Shown piece after piece: positions 1-8,723 of a stretch of 64,000 bases of DNA. Under the pieces are notes generated by a model. The model was given only the letters and a program-made list of their open reading frames with translations. It ran no database searches and had not been told where the DNA came from. Source of the DNA: Fimbriimonadaceae bacterium (GTDB lineage: Bacteria; Armatimonadota; Fimbriimonadia; Fimbriimonadales; Fimbriimonadaceae); the NCBI GenBank assembly GCA_023957775.1, contig JAMLGR010000007.1, positions 62,001 to 126,000 of the forward strand, written 5' to 3'. The position numbers and the translations under genes were made by a program. Each line of letters begins with the position of its first letter. Position 1 is the stretch's first letter.

Positions 1-60
1 CCGATTCCCGACTCCCGATTCCCGATTCCCGATTCCCGATTCCCGATTCCCGATTCCCGT
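1..60. repeat. Heptanucleotide tandem repeat (GATTCCC)n
   Basis: About eight copies of the 7-bp unit GATTCCC (one reads GACTCCC) run from the window edge to just past the mscL stop codon. The same unit recurs at 58158-58216. The tract may continue beyond the window. It is intergenic and encodes nothing recognisable. Confidence 0.95.
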
Positions 61-63
61 CCC

Positions 64-495
64 CTACCCCTTCGCCCTCAGCGCGTCGCGGATCTCCGCG
101 AGGAGCACCTCGGTCTTGGAGGGTTCGGGGGGCGCGGCGGGCGCGGCCTCTTCCTTCTTCTTCACGCGGTTCATCGCTTTCACCATCAAGAAGATCGCGA
201 AGGCGACGATCACGAAGCTCACCACGTGGGTGATGAACGTGCCGTAGTTCAAGGTGACGGCGCCCGCTTCGGTGGCTGCCGCCGGCGACAGATAGGGGCC
301 CGGTGTGGCCCCCTCCTTGAGCACGACGAACTGGTTCGAAAAGTCAAGGCCCCCGGTCAGCAGTCCGATCAACGGCATCAGAAGGTCTGCGACGAACGAA
401 GACACGATCGTTCCGAACGCCGCGCCGATGACGATACCGATCGCCATGTCGAGGACGTTGCCCTTCATGGCGAATTCCTTAAACTCTTTTAGCAA
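64..495 (-). CDS. mscL: Large-conductance mechanosensitive channel MscL
   Basis: Homopentameric inner-membrane channel that opens under membrane tension to release solutes during hypo-osmotic shock. The 143-residue product begins [17 protein letters not shown], the hallmark N-terminus of the family, followed by TM1 (about residues 14-45), a periplasmic loop with a conserved NYGTFI stretch, TM2 (about 80-105) and a charged Lys/Glu/Ala/Pro-rich C-terminal helix. I chose the TTG at 493-495 because GGAGGA lies 8 nt upstream (504-509). An upstream in-frame ATG would add 24 residues foreign to the family. The length fits MscL (about 130-150 aa). It stands alone, divergent from the next gene. Confidence 0.93.
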   Translation of the reverse strand: MLKEFKEFAMKGNVLDMAIGIVIGAAFGTIVSSFVADLLMPLIGLLTGGLDFSNQFVVLKEGATPGPYLSPAAATEAGAVTLNYGTFITHVVSFVIVAFAIFLMVKAMNRVKKKEEAAPAAPPEPSKTEVLLAEIRDALRAKG

Positions 496-589
496 ATCTG
501 ATCTCCTCCAATCTGGGGACGATCCAGCGTCCCCATTTGCAACGGTTGGACCGCAGACGGCAAACACGTGGTGTCTTGATTGCGCCCAC

Positions 590-600
590 TATAATGGGCC
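590..600 (+). promoter_or_regulatory. TATAAT -10 box, probable leaderless start
   Basis: A perfect TATAAT at 590-595 ends 5 nt before the ATG at 601. Transcription starting 6-7 nt after the box would begin at or next to the start codon, so the mRNA is likely leaderless. No Shine-Dalgarno sequence is seen and no clear -35 box is present. Confidence 0.6.
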
Positions 601-1335
601 ATGTCGGGGTCGGGACGGGTGTGGCCGGGCAAGGTGCGCGGAGGAGTGAGCCTCACCTACGACGGCACCCTCGAGGAGCACCTTTCCGACGTCGTTCCGG
701 TGTTGGACGCGCACGGGCTGCGGGGCACGTTCTACGCGTATCCGCCCAACCTCGTCAAGCTTCCTTTGGACTGGATGAAGGTCGTGGAGAACGGGCACGA
801 GGTGGGAAACCACAGCTTGATGGGGCTGACCGATCGCGACGGGATGCTTCCGGACCTGTCGCCTGAGCTTGCGCTCGAGGACGTGCTGGAGGGGGAGCGG
901 TTGCTCGAAGAGCTGTTTCCCGAAGCGAACCACAGCTTTGCGCAACCGGCCGTTCGCGGGTTCACGGAGACCTTGAACCCCGTCGTTCCTCCCATCTTGC
1001 GCCGGTCGATTCTCCGACTCAACGACCAGGTGTGCGCCCTCGCAACCGATCGCTTTCCCGCCTCGCGAAGTGCGCACGACGGGCTGAACCCGGTCGGCGA
1101 CACGGCGCCGAACGCCGTCCGCTCGATGCTTGCCGACGGGATGGATGCCGAGGCGTTGATCCTCCTCGCCAAGATGGCGAGGACAGAGCGCGCGTGGCTG
1201 GTGCTCGTGTTCGGTGGGCTCCGGGACAGCGAGTTCGACCCCGATGCGCACGAGGGCCTGTGCCGATTCCTCGCGGACCAACGGGAGGCGTTGCTTGTTG
1301 CCCCCCTGGTTGAGGTCGCCGCGCGGTTTGGGTAG
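601..1335 (+). CDS. Polysaccharide deacetylase-like (NodB homology) protein
   Basis: A 244-residue cytoplasmic-looking protein (no signal peptide). The NodB fold shows in the SLTYDGT strand near residue 17, the LDAHGLRGTFYAYP segment and GHEVGNHS near residue 60. Family members remove N- or O-acetyl groups from carbohydrates using a metal held by one Asp and two His. Here the usual TFDDG reads TYDGT, so the metal-binding second Asp is missing, and the HxxxH pair after GN is HSLMG, missing the second His. The fold is therefore clear, but deacetylase activity is doubtful. Stand-alone, between divergent mscL and the Fe-S oxidoreductase gene. Confidence 0.7.
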   Translation: MSGSGRVWPGKVRGGVSLTYDGTLEEHLSDVVPVLDAHGLRGTFYAYPPNLVKLPLDWMKVVENGHEVGNHSLMGLTDRDGMLPDLSPELALEDVLEGERLLEELFPEANHSFAQPAVRGFTETLNPVVPPILRRSILRLNDQVCALATDRFPASRSAHDGLNPVGDTAPNAVRSMLADGMDAEALILLAKMARTERAWLVLVFGGLRDSEFDPDAHEGLCRFLADQREALLVAPLVEVAARFG

Positions 1336-1382
1336 CCGGTCTTGGTAGGATGGAGGCGCCGCATCGGCGAAAAGGAATCCTC

Positions 1383-3368
1383 GTGACCCCCACGCGACAA
1401 GAGTTTCTGTTTCTCTCCGGTACCGAGAAGGCGCTGTTCTACGTGTTGGCGGCGCTCTCCGTCGCGGTGATGTTCGCCCAGATTTGGCAAAGGGCGAAGC
1501 TGTGGCGGGCGGGGCGGCCCATCGGCTGGAAGCCCACTCCGATCGCCTCGATCTGGACGTACGTGCTCGGACAGCGCAAGGTGCGCCAGCAGAGGCGCTC
1601 CAGCGGCGCGCCGATGCACCTGCTGATCTTTTACGGATTCCTGGCGCTCTTCATCGGAACCACGTTGCTGGGCATCAACACCTACTCGCCGTGGAAGTTC
1701 CACCAGGGCCTCTACTACTTGGTTTACGAGGCCACGCTCGACGTGCTGGGTTTGGGCTTCCTCGTCGGGGTGGCGTGGGCGTTCCTGCGCCGCGTGCGCT
1801 TCAAACCCGCGTCCATCACGTGCGAACCCGCGGACCTCTGGGCCCTGGCGCTCCTGTTCGTCGTCGGAGCGACCGGCTACGTGCTCGAGGCAGCCCGCAT
1901 GGCCGCGAACCCCCAGCCGTTCGACGTCTCCGCACCCATCGGCTGGGCGCTCTCCCTGCCGCTGAGCCTGGTCTCTCCCGACGTCTACCGGGGCGTGTGG
2001 TGGTTCCACATGGTCTGGGTGTTCGTGTTCTTCGCGGTGCTTCCCAGGATGCGGATCCGGCACATCGTGATGGCGATCTTCAGCCTCGGCGGGCAGCCGC
2101 AGAGGCCTTGGGGCCGGCTCGAACCCATCTCGCTGGAAGAGGTCGAGAAGACGGGGAAGATCGGCGTTTCGGAGCCCGCGGACTACTCGCGGTGGCACCT
2201 GATGGCTCTCGACGCCTGCATGGAGTGCGGTCGTTGTACGGACGTGTGCCCCGCGAACGGGGTCGGCAAGGTCCTCAACCCCAAGCGCGTCGTGCAGGAT
2301 CTGCGCGGCGCGATGGCCTCCGGAACGGGAGTGGTCGAGGCGGTCGGCGCCGAGGCCCTGTGGGACTGCACGACCTGCTTTGCCTGTGTCGAGGCGTGCC
2401 CGGTCGGCATCCGCCACGTGGATCTGATCGTCGATGCAAGGCGCAGCCTCGTGGCCGAGGGCCAGCTCGCGGGTTCGGCCGCCACGATGCTGCGCCAGGT
2501 GGGCTCCACCTCCAACGCGTGGGGGCAGGGCGCCGAGACGCGCGAGGAGTGGATGAAGGGGCTGGACGTGCCCCTGGCGCGGGACGGGGAGCCCTTCGAC
2601 GTCCTGTTTTGGGTGGGGTGCGCGGGTGCCACCGACCCGGGGGCGGTCAAGACGACACGCGCCGTGGCGAAACTGCTCAAAAAGGCGGGCATCCGCTTCG
2701 CATGCCTGGGCAGGGAAGAGAAGTGCACCGGAGACCCAGCGCGGCGGGTGGGTGAGGAGTTCCTCGCCCAGGAGATGATCCAGCAGAACGTGGCGATGCT
2801 CGACCGCTACGGCGTGAAGAAGATCGTGACAACGTGTCCCCACTGCATGAACACGCTGCGGAACGAGTACGGACCGTTTGGAGGCGCCTACGAAGTGCTC
2901 CACCACACCCAGGTGTTGGCCGAGGCGATCGCCGAAGGCAAGTTGAAGGCGGCGACCCCCGACGAGGGGGGAGTGACCTACCACGATCCCTGCTACCTGG
3001 CGCGGGTGAACGGCCACGCGGACGCGCCGCGGGCGCTCGTCGGCCAGAAGACCCACCTCGACCAGCCCGGCCTCTTGGAGGACGCGGTCCAGCGGGACGT
3101 CCGGCGCGGCCATCTTCTGGAGCCGGCCCGGTTTGGCCGGAAAACCCTGTGTTGCGGGGCGGGGGGAGGGCGCATGTGGATGGAAGAGCCTGTCGAACGA
3201 AGGCCGGGCGACCGACGGGCGCGCGAACTTGCGGCCACCGGGGCGAAGACGGTCGCGGTCGCATGTCCGTTCTGCAGGATCATGCTGGACGCGAGCCTCA
3301 AACAGGTGGGATCGGAGACCCTTCGCCTGGTGGACCTGGCCGAACTGGTCGAGCAGGCCAACGCGTGA
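1383..3368 (+). CDS. Membrane-anchored heterodisulfide-reductase-like Fe-S oxidoreductase
   Basis: Fusion of a membrane cytochrome-like domain (about residues 15-240, five or so hydrophobic helices, nitrate-reductase-gamma/HdrE type) to an HdrD/GlpC-like part. Two 4Fe-4S motifs follow: CMECGRCTDVCP and CTTCFACVEACP. Then come two cysteine-rich CCG-type domains, one with CCGAGGGRMW. Such proteins pass electrons between a soluble dehydrogenase or electron-transfer flavoprotein and the quinone pool; the substrate here is unknown. I chose GTG 1383 (AAGGA 7 nt upstream) over ATG 1350, whose added residues look unrelated. Its TGA overlaps the acpS start by 4 nt. Confidence 0.8.
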   Translation: MTPTRQEFLFLSGTEKALFYVLAALSVAVMFAQIWQRAKLWRAGRPIGWKPTPIASIWTYVLGQRKVRQQRRSSGAPMHLLIFYGFLALFIGTTLLGINTYSPWKFHQGLYYLVYEATLDVLGLGFLVGVAWAFLRRVRFKPASITCEPADLWALALLFVVGATGYVLEAARMAANPQPFDVSAPIGWALSLPLSLVSPDVYRGVWWFHMVWVFVFFAVLPRMRIRHIVMAIFSLGGQPQRPWGRLEPISLEEVEKTGKIGVSEPADYSRWHLMALDACMECGRCTDVCPANGVGKVLNPKRVVQDLRGAMASGTGVVEAVGAEALWDCTTCFACVEACPVGIRHVDLIVDARRSLVAEGQLAGSAATMLRQVGSTSNAWGQGAETREEWMKGLDVPLARDGEPFDVLFWVGCAGATDPGAVKTTRAVAKLLKKAGIRFACLGREEKCTGDPARRVGEEFLAQEMIQQNVAMLDRYGVKKIVTTCPHCMNTLRNEYGPFGGAYEVLHHTQVLAEAIAEGKLKAATPDEGGVTYHDPCYLARVNGHADAPRALVGQKTHLDQPGLLEDAVQRDVRRGHLLEPARFGRKTLCCGAGGGRMWMEEPVERRPGDRRARELAATGAKTVAVACPFCRIMLDASLKQVGSETLRLVDLAELVEQANA

Positions 3369-3697
3369 TCCAGGGGCTCGGCATCGATGTCGTGGAGGTC
3401 GCGCGCATCGAGAGGGCGATGCGCCGCCCGAGGTTCCTCGAGCGCATCCTCACCCCCGGCGAGCGCGAGACGGAGCTGACGCCGGCCCGCGTGGCCGGGC
3501 GATGGGCCGCCAAGGAGGCCGCGGCCAAGGCGATCGCCCTCTCCCTGACGTGGCAGGACGTCGAAGTGATCCACGACGCCTCGGGGCGACCCTTGTTGAA
3601 GTTCGCAACCCCGCTGCACGGCACGCGCGTCCACCTCAGCATCAGCCACGAGCGGGGCCTTGCCGCGGCCGTGGTGGTCGTGGAAACCGCGTACTAG
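3365..3697 (+). CDS. acpS: Holo-[acyl-carrier-protein] synthase
   Basis: Transfers 4'-phosphopantetheine from CoA to the serine of apo-ACP, activating fatty-acid synthesis. The 110-residue product has the family signatures GIDVVEVARIERA at the N-terminus and WAAKEAAAKAI (Mg/CoA site) about residue 57, then HLSISHERGLAAAVVV. The GTG start overlaps the preceding TGA (GTGA), so translation is probably coupled. Its 3' end overlaps the convergent gene by the four bases CTAG, each strand using TAG. Confidence 0.93.
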   Translation: MIQGLGIDVVEVARIERAMRRPRFLERILTPGERETELTPARVAGRWAAKEAAAKAIALSLTWQDVEVIHDASGRPLLKFATPLHGTRVHLSISHERGLAAAVVVVETAY

Positions 3698-4716
3698 GCG
3701 TTGGCTTCCGCCCGCTCCCGCTCGCGGGCCTCGCGGATGGACTCGAAGAGCATGTAGAGCGTCTTCTCCATCACGGCGCGGGCGTAGTCGCTCTCGGCCC
3801 CCCGGGCCTCGAGATCGAGCGCCGTCGCCAGCACGACGGCAGCGTCCTCGGGCGCGCGCGTGTGCGTGATCCAAGCCAGATCGCGCAGCCGCAAGGCGTG
3901 GTCCGCGACCACCTCTTGGGTGAAGAGCGCCGCCCTCCTGCCCGCGACCAGCGCGTCCCGCGCGGCTTGCGTCTCCTTCTCGCCGCGGTCCTTGTTGGCT
4001 TCGCGGTCCTCGTAGAGCTGGACCAAGAGCGGCGACGCGGACCCCAGTTCGAGCCGCCACGGGAGCGCGGGCAGCACCTCCAGGGCCAGTTGGAACCGTT
4101 GCTTCTCCGTCGCGTCTGCGGCGGCCAGCGAATCCGCCGGGTGGGGGGCCTCCTCGGCACGGGACAGGATCTTGCCCCAGTACGCCACCACGGAGGGGGC
4201 CCGTCCCTTCTGGCGCCCCAGGGCGCCGGCAATGCGGCTCAGCGCGTACTCGGGCGGCACCGGACCGCAGACGATGGGAGGACGCGGGGTGTGACGGTAT
4301 CGCTCGAGGGTCGTCTCCGCCTCCTCGACCGGCGTCGTCCGTTCGGCCGCGTCCACGATGCCGTCGGTCGCGTGGAGGACCGTTTCGAGCCAAAGGACCT
4401 TGTCGCCGCTCTGCTCGCCGTAGACCACCCACGAGCAACCCTCGCCGTCGGCGCTGGCCAAGAGGCCGGCCGCAAACGTGTCCGACGCGTCGCGGGACTC
4501 CTCTTCGTCGACCGGGTCGATCGGAGAGGGCTCGATCCCGGCCTGCAAGAGCAGATAGAGCACCTTGCGAAGCGCCCGCCGGTCCGGCTTCGTGTCGAAA
4601 CCGCGCTCCAGCTCGGCGACCGTATCGGCGAGGATCTGGCTCGGATCCCGCTTCGCTTCGGCTTCGAACGCACCCCAATCGCGGTTCTTGATCCACGCAC
4701 TCCATTCGCGACGCAT
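3694..4716 (-). CDS. Uncharacterised protein (340 aa)
   Basis: I do not recognise a family. The 340-residue product has no signal peptide or membrane segment. It is rich in Glu/Arg/Ala, with probable helical stretches in the second half, and ends in EAREREREARAEANA-like charged sequence. It stands alone and meets acpS tail to tail with a 4-bp stop overlap. CATAAT lies 5 nt before the ATG, the spacing seen for several other probable leaderless genes here. High-GC codon use is like its neighbours. Confidence 0.75.
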   Translation of the reverse strand: MRREWSAWIKNRDWGAFEAEAKRDPSQILADTVAELERGFDTKPDRRALRKVLYLLLQAGIEPSPIDPVDEEESRDASDTFAAGLLASADGEGCSWVVYGEQSGDKVLWLETVLHATDGIVDAAERTTPVEEAETTLERYRHTPRPPIVCGPVPPEYALSRIAGALGRQKGRAPSVVAYWGKILSRAEEAPHPADSLAAADATEKQRFQLALEVLPALPWRLELGSASPLLVQLYEDREANKDRGEKETQAARDALVAGRRAALFTQEVVADHALRLRDLAWITHTRAPEDAAVVLATALDLEARGAESDYARAVMEKTLYMLFESIREARERERAEANA

Positions 4717-4732
4717 GGGACATTATGCGGAG

Positions 4733-4765
4733 ATTAACGACCCGTTAACAATTGGTCGGTAGTCT
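4733..4765 (+). promoter_or_regulatory. Pho-box-like direct repeat and -10 box upstream of pstS
   Basis: Two 8-bp repeats, ATTAACGA (4733-4740) and GTTAACAA (4744-4751), start 11 bp apart, one helical turn. This layout and the TTAAC core resemble PhoB/PhoP boxes of cyanobacteria and Bacillus. A TANNNT box (TAGTCT, 4760-4765) follows, so the repeats cover the -35 region, as for an activator. Phosphate control of pstSCA is an inference. Confidence 0.55.
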
Positions 4766-4797
4766 CGCTCTGCACCCCCAAGGTGTGAGGAGTTCGT

Positions 4798-5799
4798 ATG
4801 CGAAATCGAATTTGGATGGGTTGGGTGGTGGGCGCCCTGTTGGCCCTCGGCGCAGCCGGATGCGGCGGCGACAAGACCGAATCGGGCACCGACACCGTGT
4901 CGGGCGCCAACGCGAATGCTTCCTTGAGCGGCAGCATCGCCATCGACGGCAGCGGGACCGTGTTTCCCATCACCAACGCCGCGACCGAGGAGTTCATGGG
5001 CAAGCACCCGGGCGTTCGGATCACCGTGGGCGATTCGGGAACGGGCGCCGGCATGAAGAAGTTTCTCAGCGGCGAAACGGACATTTGCGACGCCTCGCGG
5101 CCCATCGAGGATGAGGAGGTCGCCGACGCGGCCAAGGCCGGCATCGAGTTCATCGAGGTCCCGATCGCCTACGACGGGCTCTCGATCATCGTCAATCCCG
5201 CGAACACGTGGGTCGACAAGCTGACGACCGAGGAGCTCAAGCGCATTTGGGAACCGGGCAGCAAGGTTATGAAATGGAGCGACGTGCGGCCGGGCTTCCC
5301 CGACAAGCCGATCCACCTCTTCGGCCCGTCGACCGCACACGGCACGTTCGAGTACTTCACCGAGGCGATCGTGGAGCAGAAGAAGAAGCAGCGGCCCGAT
5401 TTCCAGCAGTGCCCCGAGTACAACCAGCTCGTCGAAGGCGTGGCCACCGATGAGAACGCTCTGGGCTATGTGGGCTACGCGTACTACGAGCAGAACAAGG
5501 CCAGACTCAAGCTGGTCCCCGTCGACTCGGGAAGCGGCCCGGTCGCCCCGTCCGAGGCAACGATCGCGGACGGCACGTACTCGCCCCTCTCGCGTCCGCT
5601 GTTCGTCTACGTGAAGAAGAGCGCGTTGGCGCGATCCGAGGTCAAGGCCTTTGTCGACTACCTGATCGGAGATGGACGCGGCATCATCGGCCAGACAGGT
5701 TACGTCCCGTTCCCTGACGCTCTCTACACGAAGGTGAAAGAGCACGTCGACGCCGGGACGACCGGGCGTGTCCCCGAGCTGACCAAACTGTCGGGTTAA
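4798..5799 (+). CDS. pstS: Phosphate ABC transporter substrate-binding lipoprotein PstS
   Basis: Captures phosphate outside the membrane and hands it to PstC/PstA. The 333-residue product has a lipoprotein signal with lipobox LGAAGC ending near residue 22, then the PBP-like phosphate domain: SGTVFPI, GDSGTGAGMKKFLSGETDICDASRPI (phosphate-contact loop), and a C-terminal TGYVPFP. GAGGAG precedes the ATG by a few nt. First gene of pstS-pstC-pstA. The upstream repeats at 4733-4751 suggest control by phosphate. Confidence 0.93.
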   Translation: MRNRIWMGWVVGALLALGAAGCGGDKTESGTDTVSGANANASLSGSIAIDGSGTVFPITNAATEEFMGKHPGVRITVGDSGTGAGMKKFLSGETDICDASRPIEDEEVADAAKAGIEFIEVPIAYDGLSIIVNPANTWVDKLTTEELKRIWEPGSKVMKWSDVRPGFPDKPIHLFGPSTAHGTFEYFTEAIVEQKKKQRPDFQQCPEYNQLVEGVATDENALGYVGYAYYEQNKARLKLVPVDSGSGPVAPSEATIADGTYSPLSRPLFVYVKKSALARSEVKAFVDYLIGDGRGIIGQTGYVPFPDALYTKVKEHVDAGTTGRVPELTKLSG

Positions 5800-5801
5800 C
5801 C

Positions 5802-6737
5802 GTGGCGACGGCTCCCGAAGCAACGGGCGCCCAGGCCGGAGCTTTCGTTCGAAAGTTCCGGCCTCAGCACGCCAAAGAGGCGGGCATCAAGCTCGTTGCC
5901 TTCCTTTGCGCCGCCGTGTCGGTGCTCACGACGCTGGGCATCCTCTACGTGCTGGCCAGCCAGGCGATCACCTTCTTTCGCGAGGTGCCGCCTTCGGAGT
6001 TCTTCTTCGGCAGCCAGTGGAACCCGCTGATCGAGCCCCGCAGCTTCGGGGTGCTGCCCCTGATCACGGGCACCCTGCTGATCACCGTGGGGGCGGGGGC
6101 GATCGCCATCCCTTTGGGGTTGATGGTGGGTATCTACCTGAGCGAGTACGCACACCCAAGGGTGAGGGGGGTGCTCAAACCCATTCTCGAAATCCTCGCG
6201 GGCATCCCCACGGTGGTGTACGGGTACTTCGCGCTGTTCTTTATCACCCCGCTCTTGCGTGAGGCGTTCCCCTCGGTGCAGGTCTACAACGCCGCGTCGG
6301 GCGCGATCGTCGTGGGCATCATGGTGCTCCCGCTGGTGACCTCCTTGTGCGAGGATGCGCTGGGGGCGGTGCCGAAAGCGCTGCGAGAAGCCGCCCACGG
6401 ATTGGGCGCCACGAAGTTGGAAGCGACCCTTCGGATCGTGGTGCCGTCGGCCCTCTCGGGCATCATGGCGTCCTTCATCCTCGCGTTGTCGCGCGCCGTG
6501 GGCGAGACGATGGCCGTGACCCTGGCCGCGGGCGCGCGACCGCAGTTGACGTTCAATCCCGCGGACAGCGTCCAGACGATGACCGCCTACATCGTCGGCG
6601 TGACGAGCGGCGATGTCCGACAAGGCTCCACGGCCTACAACTCCGTGTTCGCGGTCGGCATCACCCTCTTTGCCATGACCATGGTGATGAACCTCCTCGC
6701 CATCCGGCTCGTGCGGCGATTCAGGAGCGCGTACTGA
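5802..6737 (+). CDS. pstC: Phosphate ABC transporter permease PstC
   Basis: One of the two membrane subunits of the Pst importer. The 311-residue product has an N-terminal cytoplasmic stretch, about six membrane helices, and the binding-protein-dependent permease motif near EAAHGLGATKLEATLRIVVP, which contacts the ATPase. The GTG start lies 2 nt after the pstS stop; no strong Shine-Dalgarno is seen, so it probably relies on coupling. It ends one base into pstA (TGATG). Confidence 0.92.
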   Translation: MATAPEATGAQAGAFVRKFRPQHAKEAGIKLVAFLCAAVSVLTTLGILYVLASQAITFFREVPPSEFFFGSQWNPLIEPRSFGVLPLITGTLLITVGAGAIAIPLGLMVGIYLSEYAHPRVRGVLKPILEILAGIPTVVYGYFALFFITPLLREAFPSVQVYNAASGAIVVGIMVLPLVTSLCEDALGAVPKALREAAHGLGATKLEATLRIVVPSALSGIMASFILALSRAVGETMAVTLAAGARPQLTFNPADSVQTMTAYIVGVTSGDVRQGSTAYNSVFAVGITLFAMTMVMNLLAIRLVRRFRSAY

Positions 6738-7606
6738 TGATGGTCGAACTCCACGAACGCCGGTTCAACCAACGGCGGCGCATCAAGGAGAAACTGTTTG
6801 TCGCGCTGTGCTTCACGGCGACCTTGATCGCGATCATCGCGCTCGTGGCGCTCTTGGTCAAAGTCGTGCGGGACGGTGCGGGACGGTTGAGCGCCGAGTT
6901 CCTGACGAGCTTCCCCTCCTACAAACCGGAGCGGGCCGGAATCAAGTCCCCGCTGATCGGGACCGCGCTGGTCGTGGGACTCACTGCCCTTATCGGGATT
7001 CCGATTGGGGTCGCGGCCGCCGTCTATTTGGAGGAGTTCCAGGATCGGAAGACGCGGCTTACCGAGTTCATCCAGGTCAACATCTCGAACCTGGCGGGTG
7101 TGCCTTCGATCGTCTACGGTTTGCTTGGGCTTGCCGTCTTCGTCCGCTGGATGATGCTGGGCCGCAGCATCCTCGCCGGTGCGCTCACCATGGCGCTGCT
7201 GATCCTCCCCATGGTGATCATCGTGAGCCAGGAGGCGCTGCGTGCCGTTCCCAGCGCCTATCGCGAGGGATCCTACGCGCTGGGCGCGACGCGCTGGCAG
7301 ACGATCCGGCGCCAAGTGCTGCCCGCTGCCGCCCCCGGTATTTTTACGGGGGTCATCCTAGCCATTTCCAGGGCGATCGGCGAGACCGCCCCGTTGATCG
7401 TCGTCGGTGCCGCCGCTTCGGCGAACTTCATTCCGCGCAACCTGATGGACAGCTACGTGGTGCTGCCCCTCCAGGTTTTCTCCTGGTCGCGCTATCCGCA
7501 AGAGGCGTTCCACCAGAACGCGGCTGCGGCGATCATCGTGCTGCTGGTGGCGCTCCTGCTGCTGAACTCCGTCGCGATCTACCTCCGCGGCCGCGCCCGG
7601 CGCTGA
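6737..7606 (+). CDS. pstA: Phosphate ABC transporter permease PstA
   Basis: Second membrane subunit of the phosphate importer, 289 residues, about six helices, with the coupling motif EGSYALGATRWQTIRRQVLP. Its ATG shares a base with the pstC stop. The next gene is an unrelated peptidase: the ATPase gene pstB and the regulator phoU, normally next in line, are not in this window and must be encoded elsewhere if the transporter works. Confidence 0.92.
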   Translation: MMVELHERRFNQRRRIKEKLFVALCFTATLIAIIALVALLVKVVRDGAGRLSAEFLTSFPSYKPERAGIKSPLIGTALVVGLTALIGIPIGVAAAVYLEEFQDRKTRLTEFIQVNISNLAGVPSIVYGLLGLAVFVRWMMLGRSILAGALTMALLILPMVIIVSQEALRAVPSAYREGSYALGATRWQTIRRQVLPAAAPGIFTGVILAISRAIGETAPLIVVGAAASANFIPRNLMDSYVVLPLQVFSWSRYPQEAFHQNAAAAIIVLLVALLLLNSVAIYLRGRARR

Positions 7607-7631
7607 GGCGGGAATCTGCCAACCTTAGAGT

Positions 7632-8714
7632 ATGCGTGCCGAATCCCTTGAGTTTCTGAAGACCCTCGTCGACACCCCTTCGCCGTCCGGCTACGAAGAG
7701 CGGGCCGCGGAGGTCTACCGCACCTACACGCGACCCTTCGCCGACTCGGTGACGACCGATGTGCACGGAAGCGTGCACGCCGTGCTGAACCCCGACGCGA
7801 AGATGAGGGTCATGCTGGCCGGGCACATGGACGAGATCGGCTTCATCGTGCACTACATCAGCGACGAGGGGTTCCTCTTCTTCCAGGGCATCGGGGGGCA
7901 TGACAGCGTCATTCCCGTCGGGCAGCGCGTGTGGGTGCACGGCAAGAAGCGGGTGCCGGGCGTCATCGGGCGCAAGGCGATCCACCTCATGGATCCCGAG
8001 GAGCGCAAGAAGAAGCCCGAGCTCTTCGACCTATGGATCGACATCGGCGCGGCCGATCGCGAGGAGGCAGAGTCGCTGGTGTCCCTTGGCGACGTGGCGA
8101 CGTTCCAGTATGAGTTCCAGACGCTGCTGGGAGACCGCGCCACCGCTCGGGGCTTCGACAACAAAATGGGCTCGTTCATCGTGGCGGAGGCCCTGCGGCT
8201 GCTGAAAGAGGACGGCGGCTTGGACCCGGGCGTCGGTGTCTATGCCGTCGCGACCGTGCAGGAGGAGATCGGGTTGCGGGGTGCGAGAACCTCCGCGTTC
8301 CAGATCGGGGCCCAATCGGGGCTCGCGGTCGATGTCAATCACGCGGTGGACTACCCCGGAGTAACCAAGACGCGCTATGGGGCGCTCGATCTGGGCAAGG
8401 GGCCTTCGGTGATGCGGGGAGCGAACGCGAACCCCGTCGTCTTCCGCATGGTCGCGGATGCGGCCGCGCGCGAGAAGATCCCCTACCAGGTCGACGTGGC
8501 GCCCGGGGGCACCGGCACCGACGGCAACGCGATGCAGATCAACCAGGGCGGCATGGCCGTGGGCATCCTCGGCGTGCCTTTGCGGTACATGCACACGCCC
8601 TGCGAACTGTTGTCGCTGACGGACGTGGAGGATTGTGCGCGGCTGATGGCGGCTTACTGCCGGGCGGTGACTCCAAACACGGACTTCACGCCCAACCTTT
8701 CCGGCAACCAGTAA
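7632..8714 (+). CDS. M42 family metallo-aminopeptidase
   Basis: Di-metal peptidase of the glutamyl/deblocking aminopeptidase (FrvX/CelM-like) family, likely a cytoplasmic oligomeric peptidase trimming short peptides. The 360-residue product shows the ordered metal and catalytic motifs: AGHMDEIGF (His and Asp, about residue 58), the linking Asp in GFDNKMG, VQEEIGLRGA with the catalytic Glu pair, the DVNHAVD strand, and HTPCELLSLTD near the C-terminus. Substrate cannot be told from sequence. Only 9 nt separate its TAA from hutU. Confidence 0.9.
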   Translation: MRAESLEFLKTLVDTPSPSGYEERAAEVYRTYTRPFADSVTTDVHGSVHAVLNPDAKMRVMLAGHMDEIGFIVHYISDEGFLFFQGIGGHDSVIPVGQRVWVHGKKRVPGVIGRKAIHLMDPEERKKKPELFDLWIDIGAADREEAESLVSLGDVATFQYEFQTLLGDRATARGFDNKMGSFIVAEALRLLKEDGGLDPGVGVYAVATVQEEIGLRGARTSAFQIGAQSGLAVDVNHAVDYPGVTKTRYGALDLGKGPSVMRGANANPVVFRMVADAAAREKIPYQVDVAPGGTGTDGNAMQINQGGMAVGILGVPLRYMHTPCELLSLTDVEDCARLMAAYCRAVTPNTDFTPNLSGNQ

Positions 8715-8723
8715 ACTCGCTCC

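Noticed and set aside
64-567. MscL starting at the upstream ATG (167 aa).
   Set aside because: The added 24 residues are foreign to MscL, and the TTG at 495 has GGAGGA at ideal spacing.
732-3113. A 793-codon minus-strand frame opposite the Fe-S oxidoreductase and deacetylase genes.
   Set aside because: Arg/His/Pro-rich shadow typical of high-GC DNA, with no domain; the opposite strand has clear families.
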